From: Closterium sp. NIES-65
Taxonomy: Eukaryota > Streptophyta > Zygnematophyceae > Desmidiales > Closteriaceae
Reading direction: 5' to 3'
Assembly: GCA_948144175.1 (NCBI GenBank)
Contig: CANXME010000532.1
Span: forward strand, 2,049,001-2,113,000
Length of the DNA: 64,000 nucleotides
The translations under genes were made by a program, and so were the position numbers. Shown piece by piece: positions 19,396-31,791 of the stretch; position 1 is the stretch's first letter; each line of letters begins with the position of its first letter. The notes beneath the pieces are model-generated. The model made no database searches, had not been told where the DNA came from, and was given only the letters and a program-made list of their open reading frames with translations.

Positions 19396-22300
19396 ACCCC
19401 AGCAGCAGCTGCCGTCGTGCCATGACAGCCGCCGCCGCCGCTGCCGGGGCCGCAGCCGCCGCCACCGACAGCAGCAGCCGCCGCCGCCGCTGCCGTGACA
19501 GCCGCCGCCGCCGCTGAGGGGGGCCGCAGCGGCCACCGCCGCCAACAGCAGCAGCCGCCGCCGTCGCTGCCGTGACAGCCACCGCCGCCGTCCCGGCCTT
19601 GCCCTGCAATTGAGGCGCGGCACTCCTCTGCCACCCTGTCACGGCCCTGTCCCTGCCGGCGCGCCTCGGCCCTGCCCCACCACTTGCGGACCTCTACCCA
19701 CCCGCCTTGGTAAGAGCACCGCCGAGCCGCGCCTCTCCTACTGAGCTGCTCCTAGCCTTCTCCTGCTGCTTCTAGCGTGCTGCTGCTACTGTCATGGCTA
19801 CCCCTAGCGTTCTCACCTTTGATGCTGAGGGTCGGGCTGTCAACTTTGAGGTCTGGGTCGATGATCTGCAGCTTTTCCTTGCAGTGCGATAGAAAAGACG
19901 GTCTCTCACTGTTCGATCTCACGTCTGACGCCTCTGCTGCCCCTGCTGCCGATGCCGACAGCACTGTTCGCTCACAGTGGGCCACACGCGATGCTGCTGC
20001 CCGTCTTGCTGTGCGTAGTCACTTGCCATCCACTGAGCGCGCGCACTTTAGTCAGTAAAAGAGTGCTAAGACCTTGTACGACGCTATAGTTGCACGCTAC
20101 TCTTCCCCTGCCACTGCTGCCCTTTGTCGCCTCATGCTGCCGTACCTGTTCTCTGACCTCGCCGCCTTTCCCACAGTCGCTGACCTCATTACGCACCTTC
20201 GCACTAGTGACACCCGCTACCGCGCTGCGCTTCCTGGTGAGTTCTGCGCCAAGAACCCCCCCCCCCCCCCCATGTACATCACCCTCTACTACATAGTCAC
20301 CCAACTCCCTGACTCCCTTCGCTTGGTCAGGGACCACTTCCTCTCTGTTTGCCCCACCACACTCACCGTTGACCTCCTCGAGGAGCGCCTCCTGGCAGCT
20401 CAGAAGAGTATAGTCACTGTAGGAGCCTCTCGAGGTGACCCTTGTGCCCCCGTCTTTGAGGGGTGCTCCCCCTCCCCCCTTTTGCCCTCTGTTGCCTCTG
20501 CTGCTGCCGTCGACTTCGTTGGCACCGAGTCGGTCGGCGCTGCGTCTGCCCCTAGCGGGCGACGCCGCACCAGAAAGGGCAAGGGGGGCAAGGGCGCTGG
20601 AGGGGCTGGCGGGGGCGGTGGAGGTGGTGGTGGAGGAGGCGGGGGGAGTGGGGGTGGTGGTGGGAGTGGTGGCGGGGGTGGGGGCTTCGGTGGCGGCAGT
20701 GGAGGCGGAGGCGCCGGCGGCGGTGGCAGTGGGAGCGGAGGAGGCGGCGGTGGCGGCGGTGGCGGCAGTGGCGGCGGCGGAGGTGGAGCTGGTCGGGGTG
20801 GCTCTGTGCACCGGTGGACGGGGAAGATTGTCGATGCGTCTGCGTTTCGTGTCTGGGGATCTCGGGCCTTTGTCCGTGACTTGTCTGCGGACAAGCTGTC
20901 CCCCAGTGCTGTTCCCTACGTCTTCCTTGGCTTCCCCCCTGACGCGCCTGGTTGGCAGTTTTACGACCCCACCTCGCGGCGTGTGCTGTCCTCCCAGGGA
21001 GTCACGTTTGACGAGTCGGTTCCTTACTACCGTCTCTTCCCCTACCGCACTGCACCCCTTCCCCCGCCGTCGCTCTTCCTCGCTCCAAGTCCCCCCCTGG
21101 TAGACCCCCTTCCCCCTCAGGGTCCTGCCCCGTCAAGTGTGTCTCAGGTAGATGCAGTCGAGCCTGTCGAGGTAGCTGTTGACTCTGGTGCTGCTAGGGG
21201 TGCTAAGCCTGCGGGTGCGGGGTCTTGGGGTGCTGAGCCTGGGTGTGCTGAGCCTGCGCGTGCGGAGCCTTGGGGTGCTGAGCCGGGGGTTGCTGCGTCT
21301 CGGAGTGCTGAGCCTGGGGGTGCTGCGACTGGGGGTGTGGAGCGTGAGGGTGCTGGACCTTTGGGTGCTTCGTCCCGGCGGGAGCTACCCTCTCCACAGG
21401 AGTTGCGCGAGTGGTTTGCTCGGCGCTGGAGCCGTGCTGCTGGAGCTGGAGGTGCTGCTGGAGCTGGAGGTTCTGCTGCTACTAAGGGTGTTGGTGTTGT
21501 GGGTCCCGGAGGTGCTTGTACTGGAGGTACTGGAGCTGCTGGGCCTGGGGGCGCTCCTTGTGCTGGAGCTGCTGGCGGTGCTGGAGCTGGCGCTGCTGCC
21601 AGGGTAGGTGCTACTGGAGCTGCTGGAGCTGCAGCTGCTGAGTCTTCCGGTTGTCCTGCTGGAGCTGGAGCTGCTGAGGGCGTTGGCGCTGGAGGTGCTG
21701 GTGGCGCTGGTACTTCTGGGGGTGCTGGAGTTGGCGCTGCTGAAGCTGGGGGTGCTATTGGCGCAGGTGCTGCCGCTGGGGGTGCTGGTGCTGTACCTGC
21801 TGGTTCTGGAGGCATTGCACGGCCGAGAATGTACGCTCCTTGAGCAGGTTCTTGGTCTCCCGCCTTCTGCTGGTCCTGCTTCTTCCTTAGAGTGTCCACC
21901 GCCTGTCTAGTCCGAGTCAAAGTTACAGCCCGCCTCCCCTCTGTATGCTCCTTCTCCCTACACTGGTCCTACTGGAGGTCTTGCTGAGCGTCGTGAGCCT
22001 GCGTCTCGTCCTTCGTCGCCTGTTCGAGCTGCTCGCACTGGTCGTCGTGTTCCGCGTCAGCGTCCGCCTGCAGTCCCAGGCACGCACCAGATGGCACTGC
22101 GTCCTTCCACTGCTCCACTCCGTGTCCCTTTGCCGTCTCCTGCAGAGTCCTCTCATCCTGCTCTTGCTGACCCAGAGTTTGACTCTCTTCATGCTGCCAG
22201 TCCTACTGTCACGCGTCTTCTCGCTACTGTTGTCACTGACCCGTCGTTTGAGTCTGCTGCTGCGTCTGCCTTTGTTGCTGAGCTTGTCGACTTCGCTGCT

Positions 22301-24261
22301 CGCTGTCGTCTAGACTACGCTACTAGTCTTGTTGCTGAGTCAGAGTCTGTCTGTCCTCCGTCTGTCGGGGGTGAATGTGCTCTTAGCACGGACGTCCTTG
22401 AGGACAGGCATGAGGAGTTCCAGTGTTTTGCTGCTGCTTTGCCTCATCTCGTGTCCATGCTGATTGCCTCTGAGGGAGACCCGGATGCACCAGACATCCC
22501 GACTCCGCGCTCTTACGCGGAGGCCATAGAGGGTCCCTACTCTGAGTGGCATTCAGCCATGGACACAGAGATGGCTTCCTGGAAGTCCACGTGCACCTAC
22601 GTCGACGAGGTTCCCCCACCTGGGGCGAACATCGTCAGTGGCATGTGGATTTTCAAGGTGAAGCGGCCGCCGGGTTCTCCGCCTGTCTTCAAGGCGCGTT
22701 ACGTGGCTCGAGGCTTCATTCAGCGGCAGGGAGTTGACTACTTTCAGACCTTCTCTCCCACCCCGAAGATGACCACCCTTGCTGCTGCACATAGCCGCTC
22801 AGCGCGTCTACGAGCTTCACTCTTTTGACTTCAGCACTGCTTTCCTACAGGGCAGCCTGCACGAGGAGATCTGGCTGCGCCGCCCACCTGGCTTCACTGG
22901 GTCGTTTCCTCTTGGTACCCAATGGAGCCTCCGGCGGCCAGTCTACGGTCTCCTCCAGGCGCCCCGTGAGTGGCACGACACACTGAGGACTACACTTGCG
23001 GCTCTTGGGTTTGCTCCTTCTATTGACGACCCGTCGCTATTTCTACGCACCGACACCTCTTTGCCGCCATTCTACATCCTCGTGTACGTCGACGACTTGG
23101 TCTTTGCTACTGCTGACACTGCTGGACTCGCCCACGTGAAGTCCGAGCTGCAGAAGAGACACACGTGCACAGACCTGGGTGAACTGCGCAGCTACCTTGG
23201 CTTGCAGATCACCTGGGATAGAGCACAGCGCACCATTACCCTGACTCAGTCACACATGGTGCAGCAGGTCCTTCAGCGCTTCGACTTCACGTACTCCTCG
23301 CCTCAGGCCACTCCTCTGTCTACTCGCCACTCGCTCTCAGCTCTGCCTTCGGATGAGTCCGTAGAGCCGAGTGGCCCGTACCCAGAGCTTGTTGGCCGCC
23401 TCATGTACCTGATGACCTGCACTCGACCTGACCTTGCATACCCTCTTAGCATCTTGGCACGCTATGTTGCTCCTTGGAGACACAAATCTGAGCACATGGC
23501 TGCAGCGAAGATGATGTTGCGTTACTTGTGCAGTACGTCGGGCATGGGGCTTGTGCTTGGAGGGCGGAGTGCAGTGGTCATCACTGGTCACGCAGACGCT
23601 TCTTGGGCTGACGACCAGGCTACGCAGCGGTCGTCACAGGGTTACACCTTCAGCCTTGGTTCCAGCTCTGTGTCGTGGCGGTCTACCCACTCGTCTTCTG
23701 TTCTCGGCTCCAGCTGTGAGGCTGAGATCTACGCAGGGGACATGGCTGCACAAGAGTTACGCTGGCTCACCTACCTACTGACCGACCTAGGAGAGCCGCC
23801 TCGTTCTCCTCCAGTTCTGCACGTAGACAACAAGGCCATGCTGGCCTTGTGTCGGGAGCACAGACTAGAGCACAGCACAAAGCTTATTGCTCTTCGCTAC
23901 TTCCTAGCTCATGAGCTGCAGCAGAGTGGTCAGCTGCGCCTTGCTTACGTGGCCTCTCGGGCCAACACTGCTGATATCTTTACCAAGGCACTTCAGCCTT
24001 GTGATCATCAGCGCTTTTGTACGATGATATGTCTTGTGCCTGCTTGGCCTCACTTGCTCACTTCTTGACCTTGCTTGTACTGTGATCTATCTATACCTGC
24101 ACTTGCTTGTTTACCTTCTATATATATTACTGCATTTGAACTGGCCTTGTGGCCTTGAACTAGTGCTCGGAATGTGTGGTGACATTGTGATCCACCCTGA
24201 GTTTGCTTTGCTTGACTGGTCTTTCGACCCCTAGTTCTCCCCCACTTTGCCTATGGGTGTG

Positions 24262-24386
24262 TGTTAGATATACATGACATAGTGTCTGTAGGCTCTAGTG
24301 GGGTAGACACTAACAGGTACATGTTTCTAGGGTTTCATATTTGTATCAGACACTTTCCTAGTTCATTCATTCCTCATTCTTTCACA
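24262..24386 (+). repeat. 3' LTR of copia C
   Basis: 125 bp, starting TGTTAGATATACATGAC and ending TTTCACA. It is followed by CGTCG, the second copy of the target duplication. Confidence 0.92.
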
Positions 24387-25186
24387 CGTCGTTGAGAGCA
24401 AGTTGTGTACCCGCACGGCGTGGTGCATTGCGTAGGTCCAGTAGATCGGTGGAAGGTTTGATTGCTTCATCAACGCCCGCACCTTAGTCATGAGCGTACG
24501 GTTCGTGCGCTCAGCTACGCATTGCTGCTGATGTGCGTAGGGGATGGAAACATGATGCTCAATTCCCTTCTATGCCAGGTAATCCAGCGGCTCCTTGCTC
24601 CTGAACTTCGTTGCGCGGTCAGACTGCCAGATTTTCAGCTTCTCCCCGGATTGTCACTGTGCGTGCGCCAGCGAGAGACGAAACACTTCGTACGCTCTGC
24701 TGCGCGCCTCGACGTTCACAACCCAAACGCAACGTTTTCCGGCATCGACGAAGGTGAGCATGTACAGTTCGTCGTTGATTCCGCGATGGCCCACGAAGAG
24801 GAAGTCACTGCACACCTCTAGTTTGGCGTAGCGGTTAGTTCCAGGCTCTAACAGGGGGAACGGCTGGTGGCTCAGCGCAGCTTCGGGGCAGACGGTGCAA
24901 TGGCGCGGATGTGTCGCGCCTCTTACTTCGGTGCCATCAGGGCGCAGGAGTGCTCTCGGTGCAAACACCCCGTCTTCGATGCAATCTTCAGCGTCACGCG
25001 CGAGGGATGACCGAGGCGTTGGTGCCAGAGGGCATCGTCGTCGCGGAACCCGGAGGTGCGCATGTAGCGTGCACGGAATGCGTCAGGGTCTTCCTCTGGT
25101 ACTGGGGCGGCTCTTGCTGCTATTGTGTCAGCTGCTTCTTCTTCTTCCTCTTCGTCACTCGCCGTGGTTAGCATCAGCGACAAAAA
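24387..25186 (-). mobile_element. Copia F, segment 3: pre-integrase and integrase
   Basis: Between insertions C and G. The minus strand carries an acidic run of six glutamates, the pre-integrase motif LWHQRLGHPS near 25,010-25,040, an integrase zinc-binding Cys pair (CTVCPEAA near 24,890), and the first part of the integrase core (LTFVDAGKRCVWV near 24,730). The segment ends in AAAAA (25,182-25,186), the target duplication of G, and starts with CGTCG, that of C. It is broken. Confidence 0.85.
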
Positions 25187-26056
25187 TGTTAGAGACGAAG
25201 GACGGAGTCTATGAAGCTTAGAGGCCGAAAAATCACAATATCGTTGGTCTCAATTTCTGGACAAAAAGTCGAGTTCACAAGAAACGCCGTCGGCGGAAAA
25301 TGCAACGTCAAAATTTCACCAAACTCAGATAGGTTGTAGCCCTTGTTTGTGGCTACAATTCCCAATTTGAATCGTACAATAAGGTGAAGTATTTCTTGAG
25401 TTATGAATTTCGGCGCACTAGGGGGTAAGCTGCCATAGAATCTTAAACTCAATCACAATTGTCTCATAATTTCACACAAGAAAGTTGGAGTAGCAATTAA
25501 CCAGGTGGGAGGGTAGACGAGGACGAGAGGGAAGGTTCCCAAGGAGTCCCCAACAAAGGAAACCCCATAAGCACACCAAATCCCTTCCCTATAGGAACCC
25601 CACTTCTACCTTTGTCACTTTCCAACCCATGCCATCCACCTTGCCCAACTTGGCCACACTTGCCAACCTGGTTTGGCTCCTGGTTTGCCAACCACTTGGC
25701 AGCATCTACAGTGATGTTGACGAATTTCCCAACCCCCAAAAGTCTATACCCCTTATGGAGTCAGCCCCACAACTTCCCATAGTCTCCACAACCAAATATC
25801 AAAAGCATACGAACTTCCAACGTTCGTAACTTTCTTGTTCGTGCTCCGATTGAAGCGATACTTGGTTCGTCGGAAAGCTCTTGAGCAGAGGAGTCACTTC
25901 AGATATCTTCTCAAGCCAAATAACATTCAAACACACTCAGAAAAACCAAACCACATCAAACACAAATTCTTGCACACGCTCACACCACGCATGCAACGCA
26001 CGAACATGTGATGGGAGGCAGACAGACGTGAATGCAAGTGATAGCATCACATAACA
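25187..26056 (-). repeat. 3' LTR of copia G
   Basis: 870 bp, TG...CA in plus orientation (starts TGTTAGAGACGAAGG, ends CATAACA). It is flanked on the right by the polypurine tract of the minus-strand element. It differs from the other LTR by scattered substitutions and small indels, roughly 4-5% by eye. Confidence 0.92.
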
Positions 26057-29000
26057 AACTCCCCCTCTAGCTGCCTACCATCATCCCACATGCCATAGCT
26101 CAATCATGCACCCTCAATGCACACTCATCCCAGCAAGCTTCATGCCCCTTCCAATGCTCAGATTCAGCCAGGGGCTTGGTGAGAATGTTAGCCGCCTGCT
26201 GATGGGTCTTCACAATCTCCAGTCGCACCTCCTTGTCCAGGAGCCTCCTCACCCAGTCTCACACGAGGACTGCCCCACCTCATTCTGCTTCTTGCTGCGC
26301 CAGCTCACTGCACCACCTCCAAAGAGGCACACATAGCCTCCAATGCTGGTGCCATCCGCCTTCACAGAGTTGAAGCTAGCGTCGGTGTAGCAGGTCAGGA
26401 CCATCTCCCCCTTGCTCAAATCAGAAGCACCCCGCTGCTCCCTTTGCCTCACAGCACTGTACTCCAAACCCACAGATGCAGTGGCGCTCACATAGCGGAC
26501 CAACCTCCTGGCCACTTCCAGCTGCTCATGACTAGGGCGTGAAACCACACTGGCAAGCCTGGATGTAGCAAAGGCAATGTCAGGCCGCGTGTGGTCAGCC
26601 GCATAATTGAGTGCCCCCACCATGGAATGAAACAGCTTCCTGTCACTCTCACCCACCACCTCCTCATCAGCACAGGGCTCCACAGTAAACCCCGAGGGCA
26701 GTGGGGTGGCTGGCTTTCCTCCATCTTGCAGCCCATACTTCTCAGCCAGCCCCTCACAATACTTCCTCTGGTGCAACCTTAACACTCCCTTGTCAAGGTC
26801 CCTCTCCACATGCATCCCTAGGTAATACTTCACATCTCCCATCTTCGAGCACTTGAACTGCATCTCCAGCATCTCCTCCACACGCTCAATGATTGCAGAC
26901 GACTCAGAGAAGAGCAGGATGTCGTCCACATACACCAGGAGCATGAGAAACTGCTCCTTCTCTTGCAGCAGGAACAAGCTATTATCACACTTGCTCTTCT
27001 TGAAACCCCCAGCCACCATTGTCTCCTCTAGCTTGTGGTACCATGCACGAGGAGCCTGCTTCAAGCCATAGATGGCCTTCTTCAGCCTGCACACCCTACC
27101 GCTCCCATCATCCAAACCCTCAGGCTGTAACATGTACAGCTCCTCCAGTTTGATCCCATTGAGGAAGGCGGTGGTGATGTCTATCTGCTTCACCCACCAT
27201 CCACGGTATGCTGCCATTATCAATGACACCCGCAGTGTTGTGCCTTTCCCCACAAGGGCATAGAGCTCATTGAAGTCCTTTCCCTTTGTCTGTTGAAACC
27301 CCTTAGCCACAAGCCTTGACTTGTAGCGGGTCAGCGCCCCATCAGGTCCATACTTGTGCCTGAAAATCAGCTTGGAAGAAATGGCCTTCTTTCCAGGAGG
27401 CAGCTCCCACAACTCCCAAGTCTCATTCTCCAGCAGAGAGTCGTACTCCTTCTTCACACTCTGCTTCCACTTTTCAGCATCGGGCCCGCTCAATGCCTCG
27501 GCTAGCGTCTTGGGCTCAGGGACGGCTGCCCAGTAGCAGTGTGCTGTCTCATCCTAATCACACTGCTCAGCCACACTCCCAGCCCGCACCACCTTTAGCT
27601 TGCCAAAGCTCGGATAGGTCAGCCGGTTAGGAGGGCGCACATCCCTCCTAGGACGGTCAGCCGGACGTGCAGCACCTTGTGGAGCACCTTGCTGCTGCTG
27701 CTGCTGCTGCTCCTCCACCTCAGGTTCTCCCCCATCCTCAGTCACCCCAGAAATCTCCTCCTCTGAGACAGTGACCTGCACTTGCCTCGAAGGCCGCTGC
27801 ACCTCATCAGCCTCAATGATCAGCGGTGTAGTAGGAAGCTTCTGCTGGTGCTGCTTCTACTCCTTATAGTACAAGGACTCAAGGAACTTCACATCCCTTG
27901 ACACAGTCAGCTGCTGGCTGGTCAAATCCCAAATCAGCCAGCCCTTGTGATCCTTAGCAAGCCCCAAGTGCACACCCCATCTCCTAGAAGCTTCCAGTTT
28001 TCTCCTCTTCTCCTTAGGCACATGAAACACCACCATGCAGCCGAAGGCTCTCAGCGTGTTGACTGCTCGTGCACTCCCATACCACTTGGTGTAGGGGACC
28101 CACTGCTTGTCCCCCACAGTCGCCAGCACCCTGTTCTTCACAAGGGCGACCTGTCGCAGTGCAGTCGCCCAAAACGGATCCGGCAGCCCTGCACGCCCAA
28201 GGAGAATGCGAGCACCTTCCTGCAGGGTCCGGTTGAGCCGCTCAGCCACGTCGTTCTGCTGAGAGTTGTAGGGCACCATGAGCTGATGCTGGATCCCCTT
28301 CTTCTTGAGCACCGCTTCAAAATCAGCGCCAATGAATTCTCCCCCGTTGTCAGTGCGGATCACCTTCACTTTGTGTCCGCTCTCCCTTTGAGCTCTCGGC
28401 ATCCACTCCTTAAGAACAACCACTGCCACCTCCTCCTTAGTCTTGAGAGGGTAGACCCACACCGCACGCATGTGGTCATCCACAATGGTCAGGAAGTAGA
28501 GGCTGCCCGAGAGAGAAAGGGCCCTTGTGGGGCCCACCACATCCATGTGCACAAGCGCAAGTGGAGCCTTGGCTGGTCCTATGCTGCTGCTGAAGGGAAA
28601 CTTTGTGAATTTGGTCTCAAGTCATGTAGGGCAGCTCCCAATCTCCTTCGCTGCCCCCTTCACCTCCAACCCCTTCAAGCTCCCATCCTGAACCAACTTC
28701 TGCAGCATAGGAAAATTCACATGGCATAGCCTTTCATGCCATGTCTCCCAATTGGCCTCACCATTCCCAGGCAAAGCCTTTGCCGATGCAGTGCTCCCAT
28801 CCACACCAGCAAGCACCTCACCATGTGGCTGCTGCACCTTCTTGACTGCATCCAGGGCCCCATCAGTTGGTGCAGTCTCCTCTCCTCCTGCAGTTGCTTT
28901 AGCCGTTGCTGGTGCCGCTGCCATTGCTGGTGGTTTCCCATTCCAAGGAATGATGGGCAGCTGCCATAGGTTCTTGATGCAGCTGCTCTTCTCCTCCAAA

Positions 29001-30588
29001 TCCCACAGCAGCAACTTCCCAAGCTTTGCACGGCAGCTGGTTGGGCCGAAGGTCACTTTGGCCTTGCTTTTCTGCAGCCAGCGCACAGAGAGGAGGTTAG
29101 CGAACAAACCTTCTACCCGCAACACATTCCCCAGCCCCACAAGCTCCCCTTTGGCTCCCATTACCTTCGCATTCCCAACACCAATCACAGGGAGCAAAGC
29201 ACCTGAAGCGACAGCCACAAACTTTATCTTCCCAGGGATTTTTACCTCGTCAAGCAAATCTGCCCGTGGGGTCATGTGACTTGTGCAACCTGAATCGATC
29301 ACCCAGTGAGTGAGGGGGTGCATCAAAACCTTCCCAACAGAGCCCACATCACCCTCACTCCCTTTCACATCCTCAACCATGAGGAACATCCCAGGTACGG
29401 CTTTACCTTGTGCACCATCACCTTGTGCACCTGAACCTTGCACAGCGCCACCTCGTGCGCGTTCACCACTTGGCGGCTTCATGCCTGGAGGCGCCCATCC
29501 CTCAAGTCGGCTGAAACACTTGAACCACGGGTGTCCAGCCTTCTTGCAGTACCAGCACGCACCCTCCATTTGGGTGCTCCCCCTGCCTCCAGAGCTCCCA
29601 TGCCCTTCATTGTAGTCACCTCGGCCTCTCCCTCTGCCAAAGCCTCTCCCACGGCCTCGGCCTCTCCCTCCCCCTCTTCCTCAGCAGCCTCCTGCAGCTC
29701 CATACCCCTCAGCAGTTTTGTTGGTAGCACCACCTCCCGTGTGGCGCCTGCGGAAGTCCTCCTGCAGGATCTGCTGCCGTAGCCACTCAGGCGTCCACTT
29801 GTCCTGCTGAACGTTGAGGGTGGGGATGAGGTTATCCCACGAGTTGTCGAGCACCGAGATGATCTTCGTGCGTTGCTGCATCTGCGACACCTTGCTGCTC
29901 GCCACTGCCATCCTCGCATATATGTGTCTTTGATCTTGTCAAGGACCGGCTTCACATCATCTCCCGATCGCATGGAGATGGCCGCCAGCTCCTTCTCGAG
30001 CACGATCACCATGGACAGCGTGTTGGGCTGAATCACGTCATGCAGTAGCTTCCACGCCTTTGGACCGGAGTCGTCCGACTCAACCAAGTCATTGATGTGC
30101 TGAAACATGTCGTTGTTGACCGATTGCAAGATGAGGTTGAACAGCACCGCGCTCCGCTCAATCCACCGATCCCGAGCATCTCCTTCCTCGGGCATCTTCT
30201 CTTCTCCCATCGCAAGTTTCAGCAGCTTGTAGCGCTTGAAGATGCTCCTCATCCGCCCGCTCCATTCCTCGTAGTTGGAGCCATCCAATGCCCCAATCTT
30301 GGATGGTGGCGGCTCACTCCTCTTCTCAGCTGCTTCTCCACTCCCTTGACTCATCTCCTCTGCTCCCAAACACAAATTTCAGCTCCCCCTTTGCTGTCCA
30401 CACCGAAGTTCCACACAATTTCCACAAGTGTCGGCGCCAACGAAATTTCGGCAGAGTTTCCCCTTAGCGGAAGTCACATCCAACCTCCAGAACTCCACTT
30501 AGGCACGCCCACAGGCCATGGTGGGTCTAGGAGGGTCTTCACACATCAGTAGACTCCCCACAAGGTCCTTAATCGCTCTGATACCACT

Positions 30589-31442
30589 TGTTAGAGACTA
30601 AGGACGGAGTCTATGAAGCTTAGAGGCCAAAATATCACAATATCGTTGGTCTCAATTTCTGGACAAAAAGTCGAGTTCACAAGAAACGCCGTCAACAAAA
30701 AGTGCACAGTCAAAACTTCACCAAAGCCCTAGTCTGTGGCTACAATTCCCAATTTGAATCGTACGAGAAGGTGAAGTATTTCTTGAGTTATGAATTTCGG
30801 CGCACTAGGGGGTAAGTTGCCATAGAATCTTAACTCAATCACATTTGTCTCATAATTTCACACAAGAAAGTTGGAGTAGCAATTAACCAGGTGGGAGGGG
30901 AGAGGAGGACGAGAGGGAAGGTCTCCAAGGAGTCCCCAACCAAGGAAACCCCATAAGCTCACCATATCCCTTCCCTATAGGAACCCCACTTTTACTTTTG
31001 TCACTTTCCAACCCATGCCATCCACCTTGCCCAACTTGGCCACACTTGCCAACCTGGTTTGGCTCCTGGTTTGCCAACCACTTGGCAGCATCTACAGTGA
31101 TGCTGACGAATTTCCCAACCCCCAAAAGTCTATACCCCTTATGGAGTCAGCCCCACAACTTCCCATAGTCACCACAACCAAATATCAAAAGCATACGAAC
31201 TTCCAACGTTCGTAACTTTCTTGTTCGTGCTCCGATTGAAGCGATACTTGGTTCGTCGGAAAGCACTTGAGCAGAGGAGTCACTTCAGAGATCTGCTCAA
31301 GCCAAATAACATTCACACACACTAAAAAAAAACAAACCGCACCAAACACAAATTCTTGCACACGCTCACACCACGCATGCAACGCACGTACATGTGATGG
31401 GAGGCAGACAGATGTGAATGCAAGTAATAGCATCACATAACT
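30589..31442 (-). repeat. 5' LTR of copia G
   Basis: About 854 bp, the partner of 25,187-26,056. The primer site lies two bases to its left on the plus strand. Confidence 0.92.
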
Positions 31443-31664
31443 AAAAACTCCCTGTCGCGAATGTCGGAGTAGGAGATGTTGGTCCCAGGGATGTTTACAG
31501 GGACAAAGGTTGGTTCGCGCGGATCGGGGTCAAGCCCGTAAACGGTACGCCGCGGGGTAGAGGGTTCATTACCCCAGTCGATGGTGTCCCAGGGATCGCG
31601 GTGCGGCTCGATGCCAGGTGGAGGGCGGCGCGGAGGGAAACCAAGAGGAACAACAGGAGGTTCT
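31443..31664 (-). mobile_element. Copia F, segment 2: Pro-rich linker
   Basis: A 222-bp piece of F between insertions G and D. The minus strand is open and encodes a Pro/Arg-rich stretch (PLGFPPRRPPPGIEP) followed by DPWDTIDWGN and EPTFVPVNIPG. No known domain is recognised. Its position places it between the GGWG segment and the pre-integrase domain of F. Confidence 0.7.
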
Positions 31665-31791
31665 TGAGAAAACTAGAACGAGTTTGAAATGACTAAGGGA
31701 AAGTTGGGTACAAGTACAAACCATAGAAAGATGTACCCCATATGTGCTACCCCACTATAGCCTACAGTAGCTATGTCATATAAATCTGACA
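31665..31791 (-). repeat. 3' LTR of copia D
   Basis: 127 bp; in element sense TGTCAGATTTATATGAC...TTTTCTCA. A G-rich polypurine candidate (CTATGGGGATG) adjoins it on the element-upstream side. Confidence 0.92.

Larger units (their letters stand above)
18746..24386 (+). mobile_element. Copia C (short-LTR family), inserted in F
   Basis: 5,641-bp plus-strand copia flanked by the 5-bp target duplication CGTCG (18,741-18,745 and 24,387-24,391). Recognisable parts are the LTRs, primer site (18,871-18,884), leader array, gag from ATG 19,794 with polyglycine tract (20,595-20,800), post-integrase region (20,815-21,050), Gly/Ala-rich spacer (21,180-21,840), reverse transcriptase (22,540-23,150, YVDDLVF near 23,085) and RNase H (to 24,068). 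The protease, the pre-integrase motif and the integrase core were not recognised. The copy is about 1.6 kb shorter than its relatives B and D, and it is broken. The two LTRs differ at 7 of 125 aligned bases (about 5.6%). Confidence 0.95.
25187..31442 (-). mobile_element. Copia G (long-LTR family), inserted in F
   Basis: 6,256-bp minus-strand copia flanked by AAAAA (25,182-25,186 and 31,443-31,447). Parts in element order: 5' LTR (30,589-31,442), primer site GGTATCAGAGC type (30,575-30,586), gag (from about 30,375) with UBN2-like capsid sequence, zinc knuckle CWYCKKAGHPWFKC near 29,520-29,560, protease WVIDSGCTSHM near 29,280, pre-integrase near 28,740, integrase core (28,552 to about 27,860, with HMDVVGP, the RTDNGGEF motif and NDVAERLNRT), reverse transcriptase 27,493-26,750 (LVYVDDILLF near 26,935), RNase H to 26,249, polypurine tract near 26,057-26,070, and 3' LTR. 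It has a few breaks. It is unrelated in LTR and gag to the short-LTR family. Confidence 0.95.
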